The notes under the pieces: model-generated
The model's input: the letters and a program-made list of their open reading frames with translations, nothing else
Told to the model about the DNA's origin: nothing
Database searches by the model: none
Shown here: piece after piece, positions 9,464 to 18,209 of the stretch
Layout of the letters: every line of letters starts with the position of its first letter
How positions within the stretch are numbered: position 1 is the stretch's first letter
DNA from: Croceibacterium mercuriale
GTDB lineage: Bacteria > Pseudomonadota > Alphaproteobacteria > Sphingomonadales > Sphingomonadaceae
Length of the DNA: 64,000 nucleotides
Direction: 5' to 3'
Assembly (NCBI RefSeq): GCF_000802385.1
Contig: NZ_JTDN01000002.1
Location: 620,001-684,000, forward strand
Program-made: the position numbers and the translations under genes

Positions 9464-10782
9464 GCGGCGCGGCGCCGGCGGCCGGCCCCGGCCGATCCTT
9501 CCGCCTGCCATCCTTCGGCGTGCAGGTCCTCGCCGGCCTGGTGCTGGGTGTCGTGCTGGGCTTCGTGGCGCGGGGCCTGGGCGAGACGAGCACGCTGGCC
9601 GAAGGCTTGCGGATGGTGGGGGCAATCTTCGTGCAGCTGCTGCGCGCCCTGGTGCCGCCGCTGGTGTTCACCGCCATCGTGGGTTCGATCGCCGCGCTGA
9701 AGGACTTGGCCGGCGCGGCGCGGCTGGTGGTGCAGACGCTGGTGTGGTTCGCGCTGACCGCGCTGATCGCGGTCACTATCGGCATCGCGCTGGGCATCTG
9801 GCTGGAACCGGGCCTGCGCGCCGGGATCGATCCGGCCACTGCCGGGACCCCGGTCACGACCGGCAGCTGGCTGGGTTTCCTGCAGGGTATCATCCCCGCC
9901 AACTTCCTGGGTCTGGGCGCCACGACCACGCTGGAGGACGGGGCACCCGTCACCGCCATCTCCTTCAACGTGCTGCAGCTGATCGTGATCGCCATCGCGG
10001 TGGGCGCGGCGGCGGTGCGGGTGGGGCCGGCGGGGGAGACCTTCCTGGCGTTCAACGCATCGGCCCTGGCGATCATGAAGCGGCTGCTGTTCTGGGTCAT
10101 CCGCCTGACCCCCATCGGCACGGCGGGCCTGATCGGCGACGCCATTGCCCGCTATGGCTGGGATGCGCTGGGATCGCTGGGGCAGTTCACGCTGGCGGTC
10201 TATATCGGCCTGCTGCTGGTGATCGGGGTCGTCTATCCGGTGCTGCTGTGGCTGAATGGCCTGTCGCCCGTGCAGTTCTTCCGCAGCGCCTGGCCGGCGG
10301 TGCAGCTGGGCTTCGTGTCGCGCTCCTCCATCGGCACGTTGCCGGTCACGCAGGAAGTGGTGGAGCGCGGGCTGGGCGTACCCCCGGCCTATGCCGCCTT
10401 CGCCGTGCCGCTGGGCGCGACCACCAAGATGGATGGCTGCGCCGCGATCTATCCGGCGGTTGCCGCGATCTTCGTGGCGCAGTTCTACGGCGTCGCGCTG
10501 GATGCCGGCGACTACCTGCTGATCGTGCTGGTGTCGGTCCTCGGCTCCGCCGCGACCGCGGGCCTGACCGGCGCGGTGGTGATGCTGACGCTGACGCTGT
10601 CCACCCTGGGCCTGCCGCTGGAAGGGGTGGGCCTGCTGCTGGCGATCGACCCGGTCCTGGACATGGGGCGCACGGCGGTGAACGTCGCCGGGCAGGCACT
10701 GGTCCCGACCATCGTCGCCGAGCGGGCGGGCATGCTGGACAGGGCCACCTTCGGCAGCCCGGTGGTGGCCGCCACCAGCTGA
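9460..10782 (+). CDS. Dicarboxylate/amino acid:cation symporter family (DAACS) protein, atypical
   Basis: A 440-aa inner-membrane transporter of the GltP/DctA fold: TM1 starts at about residue 20, the HP1 Ser-rich loop reads SRSSIGTLPVT, and TM7 carries GATTKMDGCA. The family hallmark at that place is NMDGT; here Lys323 replaces the Asn and Cys327 the Thr. In GltPh-like proteins this segment takes part in sodium and substrate binding, so the coupling ion or substrate may differ. It could import a carboxylate such as a sugar acid or amino acid; the locus suggests sugar-related acids but this is inference. It follows the GH43 gene by about 100 bases and ends 1 base from the convergent EmrB-type gene. 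Confidence 0.85.
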   Translation: MSGAAPAAGPGRSFRLPSFGVQVLAGLVLGVVLGFVARGLGETSTLAEGLRMVGAIFVQLLRALVPPLVFTAIVGSIAALKDLAGAARLVVQTLVWFALTALIAVTIGIALGIWLEPGLRAGIDPATAGTPVTTGSWLGFLQGIIPANFLGLGATTTLEDGAPVTAISFNVLQLIVIAIAVGAAAVRVGPAGETFLAFNASALAIMKRLLFWVIRLTPIGTAGLIGDAIARYGWDALGSLGQFTLAVYIGLLLVIGVVYPVLLWLNGLSPVQFFRSAWPAVQLGFVSRSSIGTLPVTQEVVERGLGVPPAYAAFAVPLGATTKMDGCAAIYPAVAAIFVAQFYGVALDAGDYLLIVLVSVLGSAATAGLTGAVVMLTLTLSTLGLPLEGVGLLLAIDPVLDMGRTAVNVAGQALVPTIVAERAGMLDRATFGSPVVAATS

Positions 10783-10783
10783 C

Positions 10784-12310
10784 CTAATGCGCGGCACCCG
10801 GCGGGGGCAGGCGTTTCGGACGCGGAGCCAGCCAGATGGCGCTGGCCGCGACCACGAAGATGATCGATCCCAGCAGGAACATGTGGGTGATCGCCAACGC
10901 GCTGCTTTCCTGCGTCACCAGCTGCTCCACCGCGGCGCGCACCTGATCTGGCGAAAAGCCGTTACCCTGCAGCGCCTGCACGGTCGTATCCTCGTTCAGC
11001 CGCCCGACCATCTCGCTGCGCGCGACGGAGATGTTGTTGGCGAACAGGGTGGTGGAGAGGGATGTGCCGATCGCCCCGCCCATGGTCCGCAGGAAGCTCA
11101 TCAGCCCGGCGGCCGACGCGGTTTCCTCCTGCTGCACGGCGGCCAGTGCGATGGTGGTCAGCGGGATGAAGAAGAACGGCATGCCGAAACCCTGCACCAT
11201 CTGCGGAAACGCCAGCGACCAGAAATCCGCCCCGCTGGTCCAGTGCACGCGCAGCAGCGACGACAGGCCGAGCCACAGGATGCCGAAGCACACCAGCGCC
11301 CGCGGATCGTACCGCTTCATCAGCCGCGGGACGATCGGCGACATGATCACCGCGCCCATGCCGGTGAAGGCGGTGGCGTAGCCGGCATAGGTGGAGGTGT
11401 AGCCCAGGCTGCCCTGCAGCCATTGCGGGATCAGCACCACCGTGGCGAAGAACGTCGCAAAGGCGAAGGACAGCGTGCCCACCGCCACCACGTAGCCGCG
11501 ATGACGGAACACGCGCAGATCCACGATCGGGTGTTCCTCCGTCAGCTCCCAGGCGATGAACAGCGCCCCGCCGACCAGCGCGACCAGTGCCAGGACGATG
11601 ATCGTCGGATCCTCGAACCAGTCATGCTCCCGCCCGATATCCAGCATGATCTGCAGCGCGCCGATCCACACCACCAGCAGCACCAGGCCAACGGTGTCGA
11701 TGCCCAGCTTCTGCTTCAGCGTCTCTGCCGGGACCAGCAGGCGCAGCGCGCCGAAGATGCACAGCAGCGCGATCGGCACGTTGATGAAGAAGATCCAGTG
11801 CCACGACCAGCTGTCGCTGATGCTGCCGCCCAGGATCGGACCCAGGATCGGCGCGGTCACCGTGGTCATGGCCCACAGGCCCATCGCCGCGCCGTGTTTC
11901 TCCCGCGGGAAGATGCGCAGCAGCATGGTCTGTGTCAGCGGCATCAGCGGTCCGCCGCACAGGCCCTGGCCGATGCGCGCGGCGACGATCATGGTCAGGC
12001 TGGTCGACAGCCCGCACAGGACGGAGAAGATGCCGAAGCCGATCATCCCGACGATAAAGGTCCGCACCGTGCCGAACCGCCCGGCCAGCCAGCCGGTCAG
12101 CGGCACGCAGATCGCCTCCGCCACGGCGTAGGAGGTGATGACCCAGGTCCCTTGCGTGGTCGACACGCCCAGCGACCCGGCGATATGCCCGACGCTGACA
12201 TTGGCGATGGTGGTGTCCAGCACCACCATGAAGTTGGTCAGGCCCAGCAGCAGCCCGGCCAGCAGCAGCCTGGGACCGGTGAAGGGCGTGAACGTGTCGT
12301 CGCGGGCCAT
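10784..12310 (-). CDS. DHA2-family drug:proton antiporter (EmrB/QacA type)
   Basis: A 508-aa, 14-TM major facilitator. Motif A reads GWLAGRFGTVR and motif C LGPILGGSISD, with DTTIANVSVGHIAGSLG in TM1. It pumps drugs or toxic metabolites through a tripartite envelope channel formed with the adaptor and outer-membrane factor encoded just upstream. The gap to the adaptor gene is 8 bases, so it is the third gene of the same - strand operon. Substrates cannot be read from the sequence. Repression by the divergent TetR protein at 15003 is likely. Confidence 0.92.
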   Translation of the reverse strand: MARDDTFTPFTGPRLLLAGLLLGLTNFMVVLDTTIANVSVGHIAGSLGVSTTQGTWVITSYAVAEAICVPLTGWLAGRFGTVRTFIVGMIGFGIFSVLCGLSTSLTMIVAARIGQGLCGGPLMPLTQTMLLRIFPREKHGAAMGLWAMTTVTAPILGPILGGSISDSWSWHWIFFINVPIALLCIFGALRLLVPAETLKQKLGIDTVGLVLLVVWIGALQIMLDIGREHDWFEDPTIIVLALVALVGGALFIAWELTEEHPIVDLRVFRHRGYVVAVGTLSFAFATFFATVVLIPQWLQGSLGYTSTYAGYATAFTGMGAVIMSPIVPRLMKRYDPRALVCFGILWLGLSSLLRVHWTSGADFWSLAFPQMVQGFGMPFFFIPLTTIALAAVQQEETASAAGLMSFLRTMGGAIGTSLSTTLFANNISVARSEMVGRLNEDTTVQALQGNGFSPDQVRAAVEQLVTQESSALAITHMFLLGSIIFVVAASAIWLAPRPKRLPPPGAAH

Positions 12311-12318
12311 GGTTGCGC

Positions 12319-13455
12319 CTACCGGCCCGAAACGTCGATCTCGGCCGTCATCGACAGGCCGACGCGCAACGGATGGGCGGCAAGTTCACGCGGATCGAGC
12401 GCGACGCGCACCGGCAGGCGCTGCACCACCTTGATCCAGTTGCCGGTCGCGTTCTGCGCCGGGATCAGCGCAAAGGCGGAACCGGTCCCGCCGGAGAAGC
12501 CGACCACGCGGCCGTGATATTCCACGTCCCCGCCATACAGGTCCGACGTGAGCACCACCGGCTGGCCGGGCCTCACGCGGGCGAGCTGCCCTTCCTTGAA
12601 GTTGGCATCGACGTAGACCTGTCCGACCGGGACGATGCGCATGATCGTGGCGCCCGGCGCGATCCGCTGCCCCAGCTGGATCGTGCGGCTGGCGACGACG
12701 CCATCGATCGGTGCGCGGATCACCGTCCGGTCCAGATCGAGCCGTGCCTGCCGCACGCGGGCCTCGGCCGCCAGCACGTCGGGCGCGGTATTGGCATCCG
12801 CACCCTGGACCAGTGCCTGGTTGGCGGCCAGGTTGCCGGCGGCGGCACCCTGCTGCGAGGTCGCCTGGGTCACCGCAGCGCGCGCCTGCGCCAGTCCCGC
12901 ACGGGCCGCAGCCAGCGCGTTGGTGGCGGCGGTGATCTCGTCGCCGGAAACCGCGCCATTGGCCGACAGCGCCTGCCGCCGGTCGAAATCGACCTGCGCC
13001 TTCTGGAACAGGGCCTGCGCGCTTTGCAGCTGCGCCCGTGCACCCGCCACATCGGCGCCGCGCGCCTGCACCTGCGCCGACAGGGCGGTGCTGGTGGCGG
13101 AAGTCTGGCCGAACTGGCGACGCGCCTTGGCGAGATCGGCCTCGGCCGCGGCCAGCGCGATGCGGGCGTCGCTGTCATCCAGCCGCACGAGCACGTCACC
13201 GCGCTTCACCGCCTGCGTGTCGGATGCCGACACCGCCACCACCTGTCCCGCCACCATGGGCGTGATCTGCGCGGTCTCCGCCCCGACATAGGCGTTGTCG
13301 GTCTCGACATAATGGCTGCCGACCAGCGCGTACCACAGGCCATAGCCCGCGCCCGCCAGCAGCACGATCGCGGCGATGGCGCCCAGGGCCTTCCGGCGCT
13401 TGCCGGTGCGCGCCGAGGTGTCGGCGGGGAGGTCGGCAGCAGGGGCATCAGCCAT
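12319..13455 (-). CDS. HlyD/EmrA-type membrane fusion (adaptor) protein
   Basis: A 378-aa periplasmic adaptor of the efflux system. It has a short cytoplasmic N-terminus, one TM helix (GAIAAIVLLAGAGYGLWYAL), a first lipoyl half after YVETDNAYVG, a long alpha-helical coiled-coil hairpin rich in Ala/Gln (about residues 100-210), a second lipoyl half (TVIRAPIDGVVASRTIQLG) and a beta-barrel domain with VYVDANFKEGQLARV. The ATG at 13455 was chosen because it directly precedes the TM region and overlaps the stop of the outer-membrane factor gene by 8 bases; the open frame extends upstream inside that gene without a plausible start. Confidence 0.92.
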   Translation of the reverse strand: MADAPAADLPADTSARTGKRRKALGAIAAIVLLAGAGYGLWYALVGSHYVETDNAYVGAETAQITPMVAGQVVAVSASDTQAVKRGDVLVRLDDSDARIALAAAEADLAKARRQFGQTSATSTALSAQVQARGADVAGARAQLQSAQALFQKAQVDFDRRQALSANGAVSGDEITAATNALAAARAGLAQARAAVTQATSQQGAAAGNLAANQALVQGADANTAPDVLAAEARVRQARLDLDRTVIRAPIDGVVASRTIQLGQRIAPGATIMRIVPVGQVYVDANFKEGQLARVRPGQPVVLTSDLYGGDVEYHGRVVGFSGGTGSAFALIPAQNATGNWIKVVQRLPVRVALDPRELAAHPLRVGLSMTAEIDVSGR

Positions 13456-14914
13456 GGATCGGATCCTTGTCGATGGGGGCAGCGGCGGCCGTGGCGGGGA
13501 AACCGCCACCCAGCGCGCGCACGAGAGCGATGTCGAGGGTGAAGGCTCGCGCCTGCAGATCGGCGACGATCCGCTGCGCCTGCAATGCACGGTCCTGTGC
13601 GGTCAGCACGTCCACGAAGCGGGACAATCCGCCTTCGTAGCGCTGGCGCGCGATGTCATAGGCGGCGGTGGCATCCTGCAGTGCCTCCTGCTGTTCCCGC
13701 AGGCGCACAGCCAGCGCGCGCTGGCTGACCACCGCATCGGCGACGGCCTGATAGGCGCCGGTCACCGTGCGGTCGTAATCGGCCACGGCCAGGTCATAGC
13801 TGCCGCGCGCCACGCGGTATTGCCCCTGCAACTGCCCGCCACGGAAGATCGGCAGGCTGACCGCCGGGCCGGCGCTGCCGAAGGTCGATCCCCCGCGCAG
13901 CAGATTGTCGAGGCCGAACGACTGGAAGCCCAGCACGGCCGACAGGCTGAGTGACGGGTAGAAATCGGCCCGCGCCACCTTCACGCGGGCGGCCTCCGCC
14001 TCCACCCGGGCCAGCGCGGCGAGCACGTCCGGGCGGCGGGCGATCAGGTCGGTGGTCACGCCGGCGGGCAGGCCGCGCGGGGCGATCGCCACCGCAGGCT
14101 CCGCGATGGCGAGACCACGATCCGGCCCCTGGCCCAGCAGCGCGGCCAGCCGGTTGCGGGTCAGCGCGATCTGCTCGTCCGTGGCGGCGATCTCCGCCCG
14201 CGCCGCCGGCACGGCCGATTGCGCCTGCTTCAGTTCGGCCTGCGTATCCAGCCCCGCCGTCACGCGATCGGCGGTGAGCCGCTCGGTCTGCTCGCGGATC
14301 TCCAGCGCGGTGACCTCCACCGCACGGGCGGCGAACAGGCGCGACAGGTCGGCATAGGCATTGGCGATCGTGGTCGACAGCGTCAGGCTGGCTTGCGCCC
14401 CGTCCAGCCGCGCGGCCGCCGCATCGGAGCGGGCCGCGGCATAGCCGGCCCGGTTGCGGCCCCACAGGTCGAGATCGAAGCCCAGATCGGCGGAGACGCG
14501 CCCGGTATCGTTCCAGCCGCGCGGCACGAAGGCGGCGGGAATGCCGTTATTGTAGCTCTGCTTCGTGGCGGCGATGCTGCCGTTCAGGTCCACGCTGGGC
14601 AGGCGCGCGGCGCCGGCCTGCTGGGCGTAGCCTTCCGCCTGCCGCACCCGGGCCGCCGCTGCCGCGACGTCGGGCGATCCGGCCAGCCCTTCGGCGATCA
14701 GCGTATCCAGCTGCGGATCGCCGTAGCCGCGCCACCAGTCCAGCTGGGGCCACGGGGTGCCGGCTGTGTCCGCAAGGGTCTGGCCGGCGGCGTAGGCCTG
14801 CGCGGGGGCGACCTGCGGCACCGGGTCGAGGTTCGGCACGGTCGCGCAGGCGGACAGCAGCAGCGCGGCGAGCGGCGCCGCGCGCCGAACGGATCGAAAA
14901 TCGGGAAGCATCAT
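13448..14914 (-). CDS. NodT-family outer-membrane efflux lipoprotein (TolC-like)
   Basis: A 488-aa outer-membrane factor with a lipoprotein signal (LLLSAC lipobox, Cys at about residue 23), a conserved WWRGYGDPQLD early motif, and two internally repeated OEP domains rich in Ala/Gln helices. It forms the exit duct for the EmrAB-type pump encoded downstream. Two tandem ATG codons (14914 and 14911) are possible starts. It is the first gene of the efflux operon, and one TetR-type half-palindrome site (14925-14939) lies 11 bases upstream, where bound repressor would block transcription. Confidence 0.92.
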   Translation of the reverse strand: MMLPDFRSVRRAAPLAALLLSACATVPNLDPVPQVAPAQAYAAGQTLADTAGTPWPQLDWWRGYGDPQLDTLIAEGLAGSPDVAAAAARVRQAEGYAQQAGAARLPSVDLNGSIAATKQSYNNGIPAAFVPRGWNDTGRVSADLGFDLDLWGRNRAGYAAARSDAAAARLDGAQASLTLSTTIANAYADLSRLFAARAVEVTALEIREQTERLTADRVTAGLDTQAELKQAQSAVPAARAEIAATDEQIALTRNRLAALLGQGPDRGLAIAEPAVAIAPRGLPAGVTTDLIARRPDVLAALARVEAEAARVKVARADFYPSLSLSAVLGFQSFGLDNLLRGGSTFGSAGPAVSLPIFRGGQLQGQYRVARGSYDLAVADYDRTVTGAYQAVADAVVSQRALAVRLREQQEALQDATAAYDIARQRYEGGLSRFVDVLTAQDRALQAQRIVADLQARAFTLDIALVRALGGGFPATAAAAPIDKDPIHG

Positions 14915-14924
14915 GAGATTGGCC

Positions 14925-14939
14925 GTACTATGTGGTACA
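14925..14939. promoter_or_regulatory. TetR operator candidate, copy 1
   Basis: GTACTATGTGGTACA; on the - strand it reads TGTACCACATAGTAC, differing in only two central bases from copy 2 (TGTACCGTATAGTAC). The two copies are inverted relative to one another in the divergent efflux/tetR region. This copy lies immediately before the efflux operon. Confidence 0.6.
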
Positions 14940-14967
14940 GTTCGTCAGATGATGCTGCGGCGCACAC

Positions 14968-14995
14968 TTGTCAACCCGGAAATGTACCGTATAGT
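14968..14995 (+). promoter_or_regulatory. Predicted tetR promoter
   Basis: TTGTCA at 14968-14973 and TATAGT at 14990-14995 are separated by 16 bases. Transcription would begin at about 15002, right at the GTG start of tetR, so the transcript may be leaderless. The -10 box lies inside operator copy 2, which would give autorepression. On the other strand a TTGACA at 14974-14969 overlaps this -35 and may serve the efflux operon. Confidence 0.5.
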
Positions 14996-14998
14996 ACA
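14983..14998. promoter_or_regulatory. TetR operator candidate, copy 2
   Basis: TGTACCGTATAGTACA is an imperfect palindrome with TGTAC/GTACA arms. It covers the -10 box of the tetR promoter and is the near-twin of copy 1. Confidence 0.6.
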
Positions 14999-15002
14999 CC
15001 TG

Positions 15003-15641
15003 GTGAGCGATGTAGAGAAACAGGTACCTGATCAGGCACTTACGCCCCGCCAGCAGGAGCGGCGCGCGGCGATCGTGGCGGCGGCGCGGCAATCCTTCCT
15101 GGCAAAGGGCTATGCCGCTACATCCATGTCCGGCCTGCTGAAGACGCTCGGCGGGTCGAAGGCGACGCTGTGGAGCTACTTCCGGTCCAAGGAGGAGCTG
15201 TTCGCGGCGGTGATCGAGGATGTGACCGCATCCTTCCGCCAGCAGATCGAGACCGACCTGCTGAACCCGGGCGATCTGGAACAGACGCTGGTCGCGTTCT
15301 GCCGCAGCTTCATGGCACGGATGACGCATCCTGACGGGGTCGCCACCTGGCGGCTGGTGATGGCGGAAAGCAGCCGCTTCCCTGAGGTGGGCCTGATCTT
15401 CTACCGCGAGGCGGCCAGCCAGGTGGAACGGAGACTGGCCGGTTACCTGCAGCAGCAGATCGATGCCGGGCGTCTGCGCGATGAAGGCGCGCTGGACATG
15501 GCGCGGCTGCTGATGGGCATGCACAAGGCGGGGCTGCACCGCCGGCTATGGGGCGTGGAGCCCGCCGACGGCGCCGATGCGGATGCGGATGCGCGCAGGT
15601 TCGTCGGCTACTTCCTGCGCCTGTTCGCCGTGCCAGGCTGA
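15003..15641 (+). CDS. TetR-family repressor with AefR-like C-terminal domain
   Basis: A 212-aa regulator. N-terminal TetR helix-turn-helix at about residues 18-60 (AAARQSFLAKGYAATSM to KATLWSYFRSKEELF); the C-terminal ligand domain resembles the AefR-like type (WRLVMAESSRFPEVGLIFYREA). It is divergent from the efflux operon with paired operators between them, so it most likely represses both the pump and itself and is released by a pump substrate. The GTG at 15003 was chosen because a -10 box ends at 14995 and the frame upstream overlaps the operators; no ribosome site precedes it, consistent with a leaderless message. It ends 4 bases from the convergent GH2 gene. Confidence 0.88.
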   Translation: MSDVEKQVPDQALTPRQQERRAAIVAAARQSFLAKGYAATSMSGLLKTLGGSKATLWSYFRSKEELFAAVIEDVTASFRQQIETDLLNPGDLEQTLVAFCRSFMARMTHPDGVATWRLVMAESSRFPEVGLIFYREAASQVERRLAGYLQQQIDAGRLRDEGALDMARLLMGMHKAGLHRRLWGVEPADGADADADARRFVGYFLRLFAVPG

Positions 15642-15645
15642 TACG

Positions 15646-18126
15646 TCAGGCCGGGCCGACCACCAGCGTCACCTCGCCCGCCTGCAGCCCGTCCGCCTCG
15701 GCCCGCACCACCACGGTGCCCGGGCGGTTGCCGACCCGCACGATCGCCTGGCACAAGCCGTTGAAGGCGTGCCGCTCGCTTGCCACGTCCGCCTCCACGC
15801 TGGTCGGGTTGCCGTTGCCGACGCCGATCACCTGACCGCGACCCTGCACGATGAAGCGCACCAGATTGCCGGCATCGGGCACCGGGCGACCGCGCCGATC
15901 CAGGATCTCGGCCCGCAGCACCGCCACGTCGTCGCCCGTGGCAGTCAGCCGGCGGCGGTCCGCGGTCAGTTCCACCCGATAGGCCGCATCGGCCGTTTCC
16001 ACGATGTCGCGCGCGGTGCGCAGCTTGCCGTCCATGCCGCGCGCCTCCAGCTTGCCGGGCTCGTACGGCACCTGCCAGGCCAGATGCCCATCCACCGGCA
16101 TCGGCTTGCGCCCGAGGGAGTCGCCATTGAGGAACAGCTCCACCTCCGGCGTATTGCCGTGCACCCACACCTCGATGTTCTCGCCCTCGCGCCCCGGCCA
16201 GTTCCAGTGCGGCAGCACGTGGACCAGCGGCTCGGCCGGGCGCCACCATGCGCGGTAGTAATAGAAATTGTCCTTGGGGAAGCCGCAGGTGTCGGTCACC
16301 CCGAAATAGCTGGAGATGCTGGGGAACCTGGGGAAGGGTGTCGGCTCCCCGCGATAGTCGAACCCGGTCCAGATGAAGCCGCCGGCGATCCACGGCCGGG
16401 TCGCGCCGATCCGCCACCAGGCCTCCGCCGTGCTGGCCCACCAGGGATGCTCGGTATCATAGGCGCGCAGCACCTGCCGTTCGGGATCGTTGGCATAGGC
16501 GCCGCGGGTGGCGACGGTGCTGCCCGTCTCGCTGCCATAGACCGGCACGTCCGGGTGGGCGGCATGGAATGCGTCCATCTGGTCCGTGCGGTAGTTGAAG
16601 CCGACCACGTCGACCACGGTGGCCACGCCCTTGTCCCAGCTATTGTCCAGCGCGAAGGTGCTGGGGCGGGTCGCGTCCAGCCCGCGCACGCGGTCCTGCA
16701 TGGCGGCCGTGATGCGCGCGCCGCGCTGCGTACCCTGATGCGGCTCTTCGTTACCCAGCGACCAGGCGATCACGCACGGATGGTTGCGGTCGCGCCGCAT
16801 GATCCGCTCCAGCTCGTCCATGGCGACGGGATCGCTGCTGTTGCGGCGCGCCTCCACGATCATCATCATGCCCATCTGGTCGGCGGCATCCAGCAGGGCG
16901 GCGGCCGGCGGATTGTGCGCGCTGCGCCAGGCGTTGCAGCCCATTTCCTGCATCTGCGCGATGCGCCAGCGGTGCAGCGCATCGGGGATGCCGGTGCCGA
17001 CGCCCGCATGATCCTGGTGGTTGCACACGCCCAGCAGCTTGGCCGGCTGTCCGTTCAGCAGCAGGCCGCGCGCCGCATCGAAGCGGATGTGGCGCACGCC
17101 GAACGGCGTCTCGTATCGATCCACCACCGCATCGCCCACGCGAACCTCGCTGACGAGACGGTACAGGGCGGGGTCGGCGGGCGACCACAGGCGCGGGGCG
17201 GGCAGCACCGCATCGGCCTCCACGCTGATCGTGTCGCCGGCCGGAATGGTGAGCGTCTGGTCCGGCAGTCGCACCGCCTCCCGCCCGTCAGGCCCGGCGA
17301 CATGCTGGCGCAGCACGCCGGTCGCATCCTCCCCACCGGCATTGCGCACCTCCAGCGTGGCGGTGACGCGCGCGCCGGCAGGCTCGGTCACGCTGCGCAC
17401 GTAGCTGCCCCATTGCGGCACGTGGACGGGTGCCGCGCGCACCAGGTCCACATGGCGGTAGATGCCCGCCCCTTCGTAGAACCAGCCTTCGCCCAGCGTC
17501 GCATCGACCCGCACGGTCAGCACGTTGGGTCCGCCGTCATAATCCAGGAAATCGCCGATGGAGACGCCGAACGGGGCATAACCGCTCTCGTTGGTGCCCA
17601 CGACGTAGCCGTTCACGAAGATCGTCGCGTCGCGGAACACGCCGTCGAACTCGAGCCACACCGCCCGGTCGCGGTCACTTGCCTCGATCGGCAGGGCAAT
17701 GCGGTACCAGCCGATAGAGTTTGCGGGATGCGCCCGGCCGATCGCCTTGAAGCCATGGGCGGCCACGGCATCGGCGGTGTTCTCCGGCGCAGGCTCCGCC
17801 GGCGGCGCGAAGGGCAGCTCCACCGCCCAGTCATGCGGCACGCGCACCTGTCGCCAGTCACTGTCGTCGAAGCCTGGCTGCGCCGCATCGGCGGTTGCCG
17901 CGCCAGCCTTGGCAAAGGTGCGCTGGTTGCGGCCCCAGCCGAAATCGGCCTCCATGTCAGCGGCATGGCCCAGATGGAACCGCCATTCGGCCAGCCGTGT
18001 CACGGAACGGGGATTGGCCGGTGCCCGGCGGGTCTGCGCCGCCGCACGAGTCGGCAGGCCGGCAAATGGCAGCACCGCACCGGCCACCATACCCGCAGCC
18101 ATCAGGTTCCGTCGGCCGATCCTCAT
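15646..18126 (-). CDS. Glycoside hydrolase family 2 beta-galactosidase
   Basis: An 826-aa exported enzyme with a Tat-like N-terminus (MRIGRRNLMAAGMVAG). Domains: jelly-roll sugar-binding domain (about 45-220), Ig-like domain (about 220-330), TIM barrel (about 330-600) with ARGLLLNGQPAKLLGVCNHQDHAGVG, acid/base in WSLGNEE (Glu460) and nucleophile in YGSETGST (Glu533), then DUF4982-like and terminal Ig-like domains. It probably removes terminal beta-galactose from pectic galactan or xyloglucan side chains; beta-glucuronidase activity cannot be excluded. It lies 71 bases downstream of the LacI gene, with a hairpin spanning the lacI stop, and may be expressed with it. The gene is convergent with tetR. 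Confidence 0.88.
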   Translation of the reverse strand: MRIGRRNLMAAGMVAGAVLPFAGLPTRAAAQTRRAPANPRSVTRLAEWRFHLGHAADMEADFGWGRNQRTFAKAGAATADAAQPGFDDSDWRQVRVPHDWAVELPFAPPAEPAPENTADAVAAHGFKAIGRAHPANSIGWYRIALPIEASDRDRAVWLEFDGVFRDATIFVNGYVVGTNESGYAPFGVSIGDFLDYDGGPNVLTVRVDATLGEGWFYEGAGIYRHVDLVRAAPVHVPQWGSYVRSVTEPAGARVTATLEVRNAGGEDATGVLRQHVAGPDGREAVRLPDQTLTIPAGDTISVEADAVLPAPRLWSPADPALYRLVSEVRVGDAVVDRYETPFGVRHIRFDAARGLLLNGQPAKLLGVCNHQDHAGVGTGIPDALHRWRIAQMQEMGCNAWRSAHNPPAAALLDAADQMGMMMIVEARRNSSDPVAMDELERIMRRDRNHPCVIAWSLGNEEPHQGTQRGARITAAMQDRVRGLDATRPSTFALDNSWDKGVATVVDVVGFNYRTDQMDAFHAAHPDVPVYGSETGSTVATRGAYANDPERQVLRAYDTEHPWWASTAEAWWRIGATRPWIAGGFIWTGFDYRGEPTPFPRFPSISSYFGVTDTCGFPKDNFYYYRAWWRPAEPLVHVLPHWNWPGREGENIEVWVHGNTPEVELFLNGDSLGRKPMPVDGHLAWQVPYEPGKLEARGMDGKLRTARDIVETADAAYRVELTADRRRLTATGDDVAVLRAEILDRRGRPVPDAGNLVRFIVQGRGQVIGVGNGNPTSVEADVASERHAFNGLCQAIVRVGNRPGTVVVRAEADGLQAGEVTLVVGPA

Positions 18127-18182
18127 GCGCTTTGTTCCCGTCCGCTAATTGTCAGATCACGGCTAGTAGCTTGGCCATGGCA

Positions 18183-18209
18183 GCGCCAGTGCTCTCGTCA
18201 GACTGGCGC
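18183..18209. other. Inverted repeat over the lacI stop codon
   Basis: GCGCCAGT at 18183-18190 and ACTGGCGC at 18202-18209 are perfect 8-base arms around an 11-base loop containing the lacI stop. There is no T tract. It could partly terminate or stabilise the uxaC-lacI message before the GH2 gene. Confidence 0.4.
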
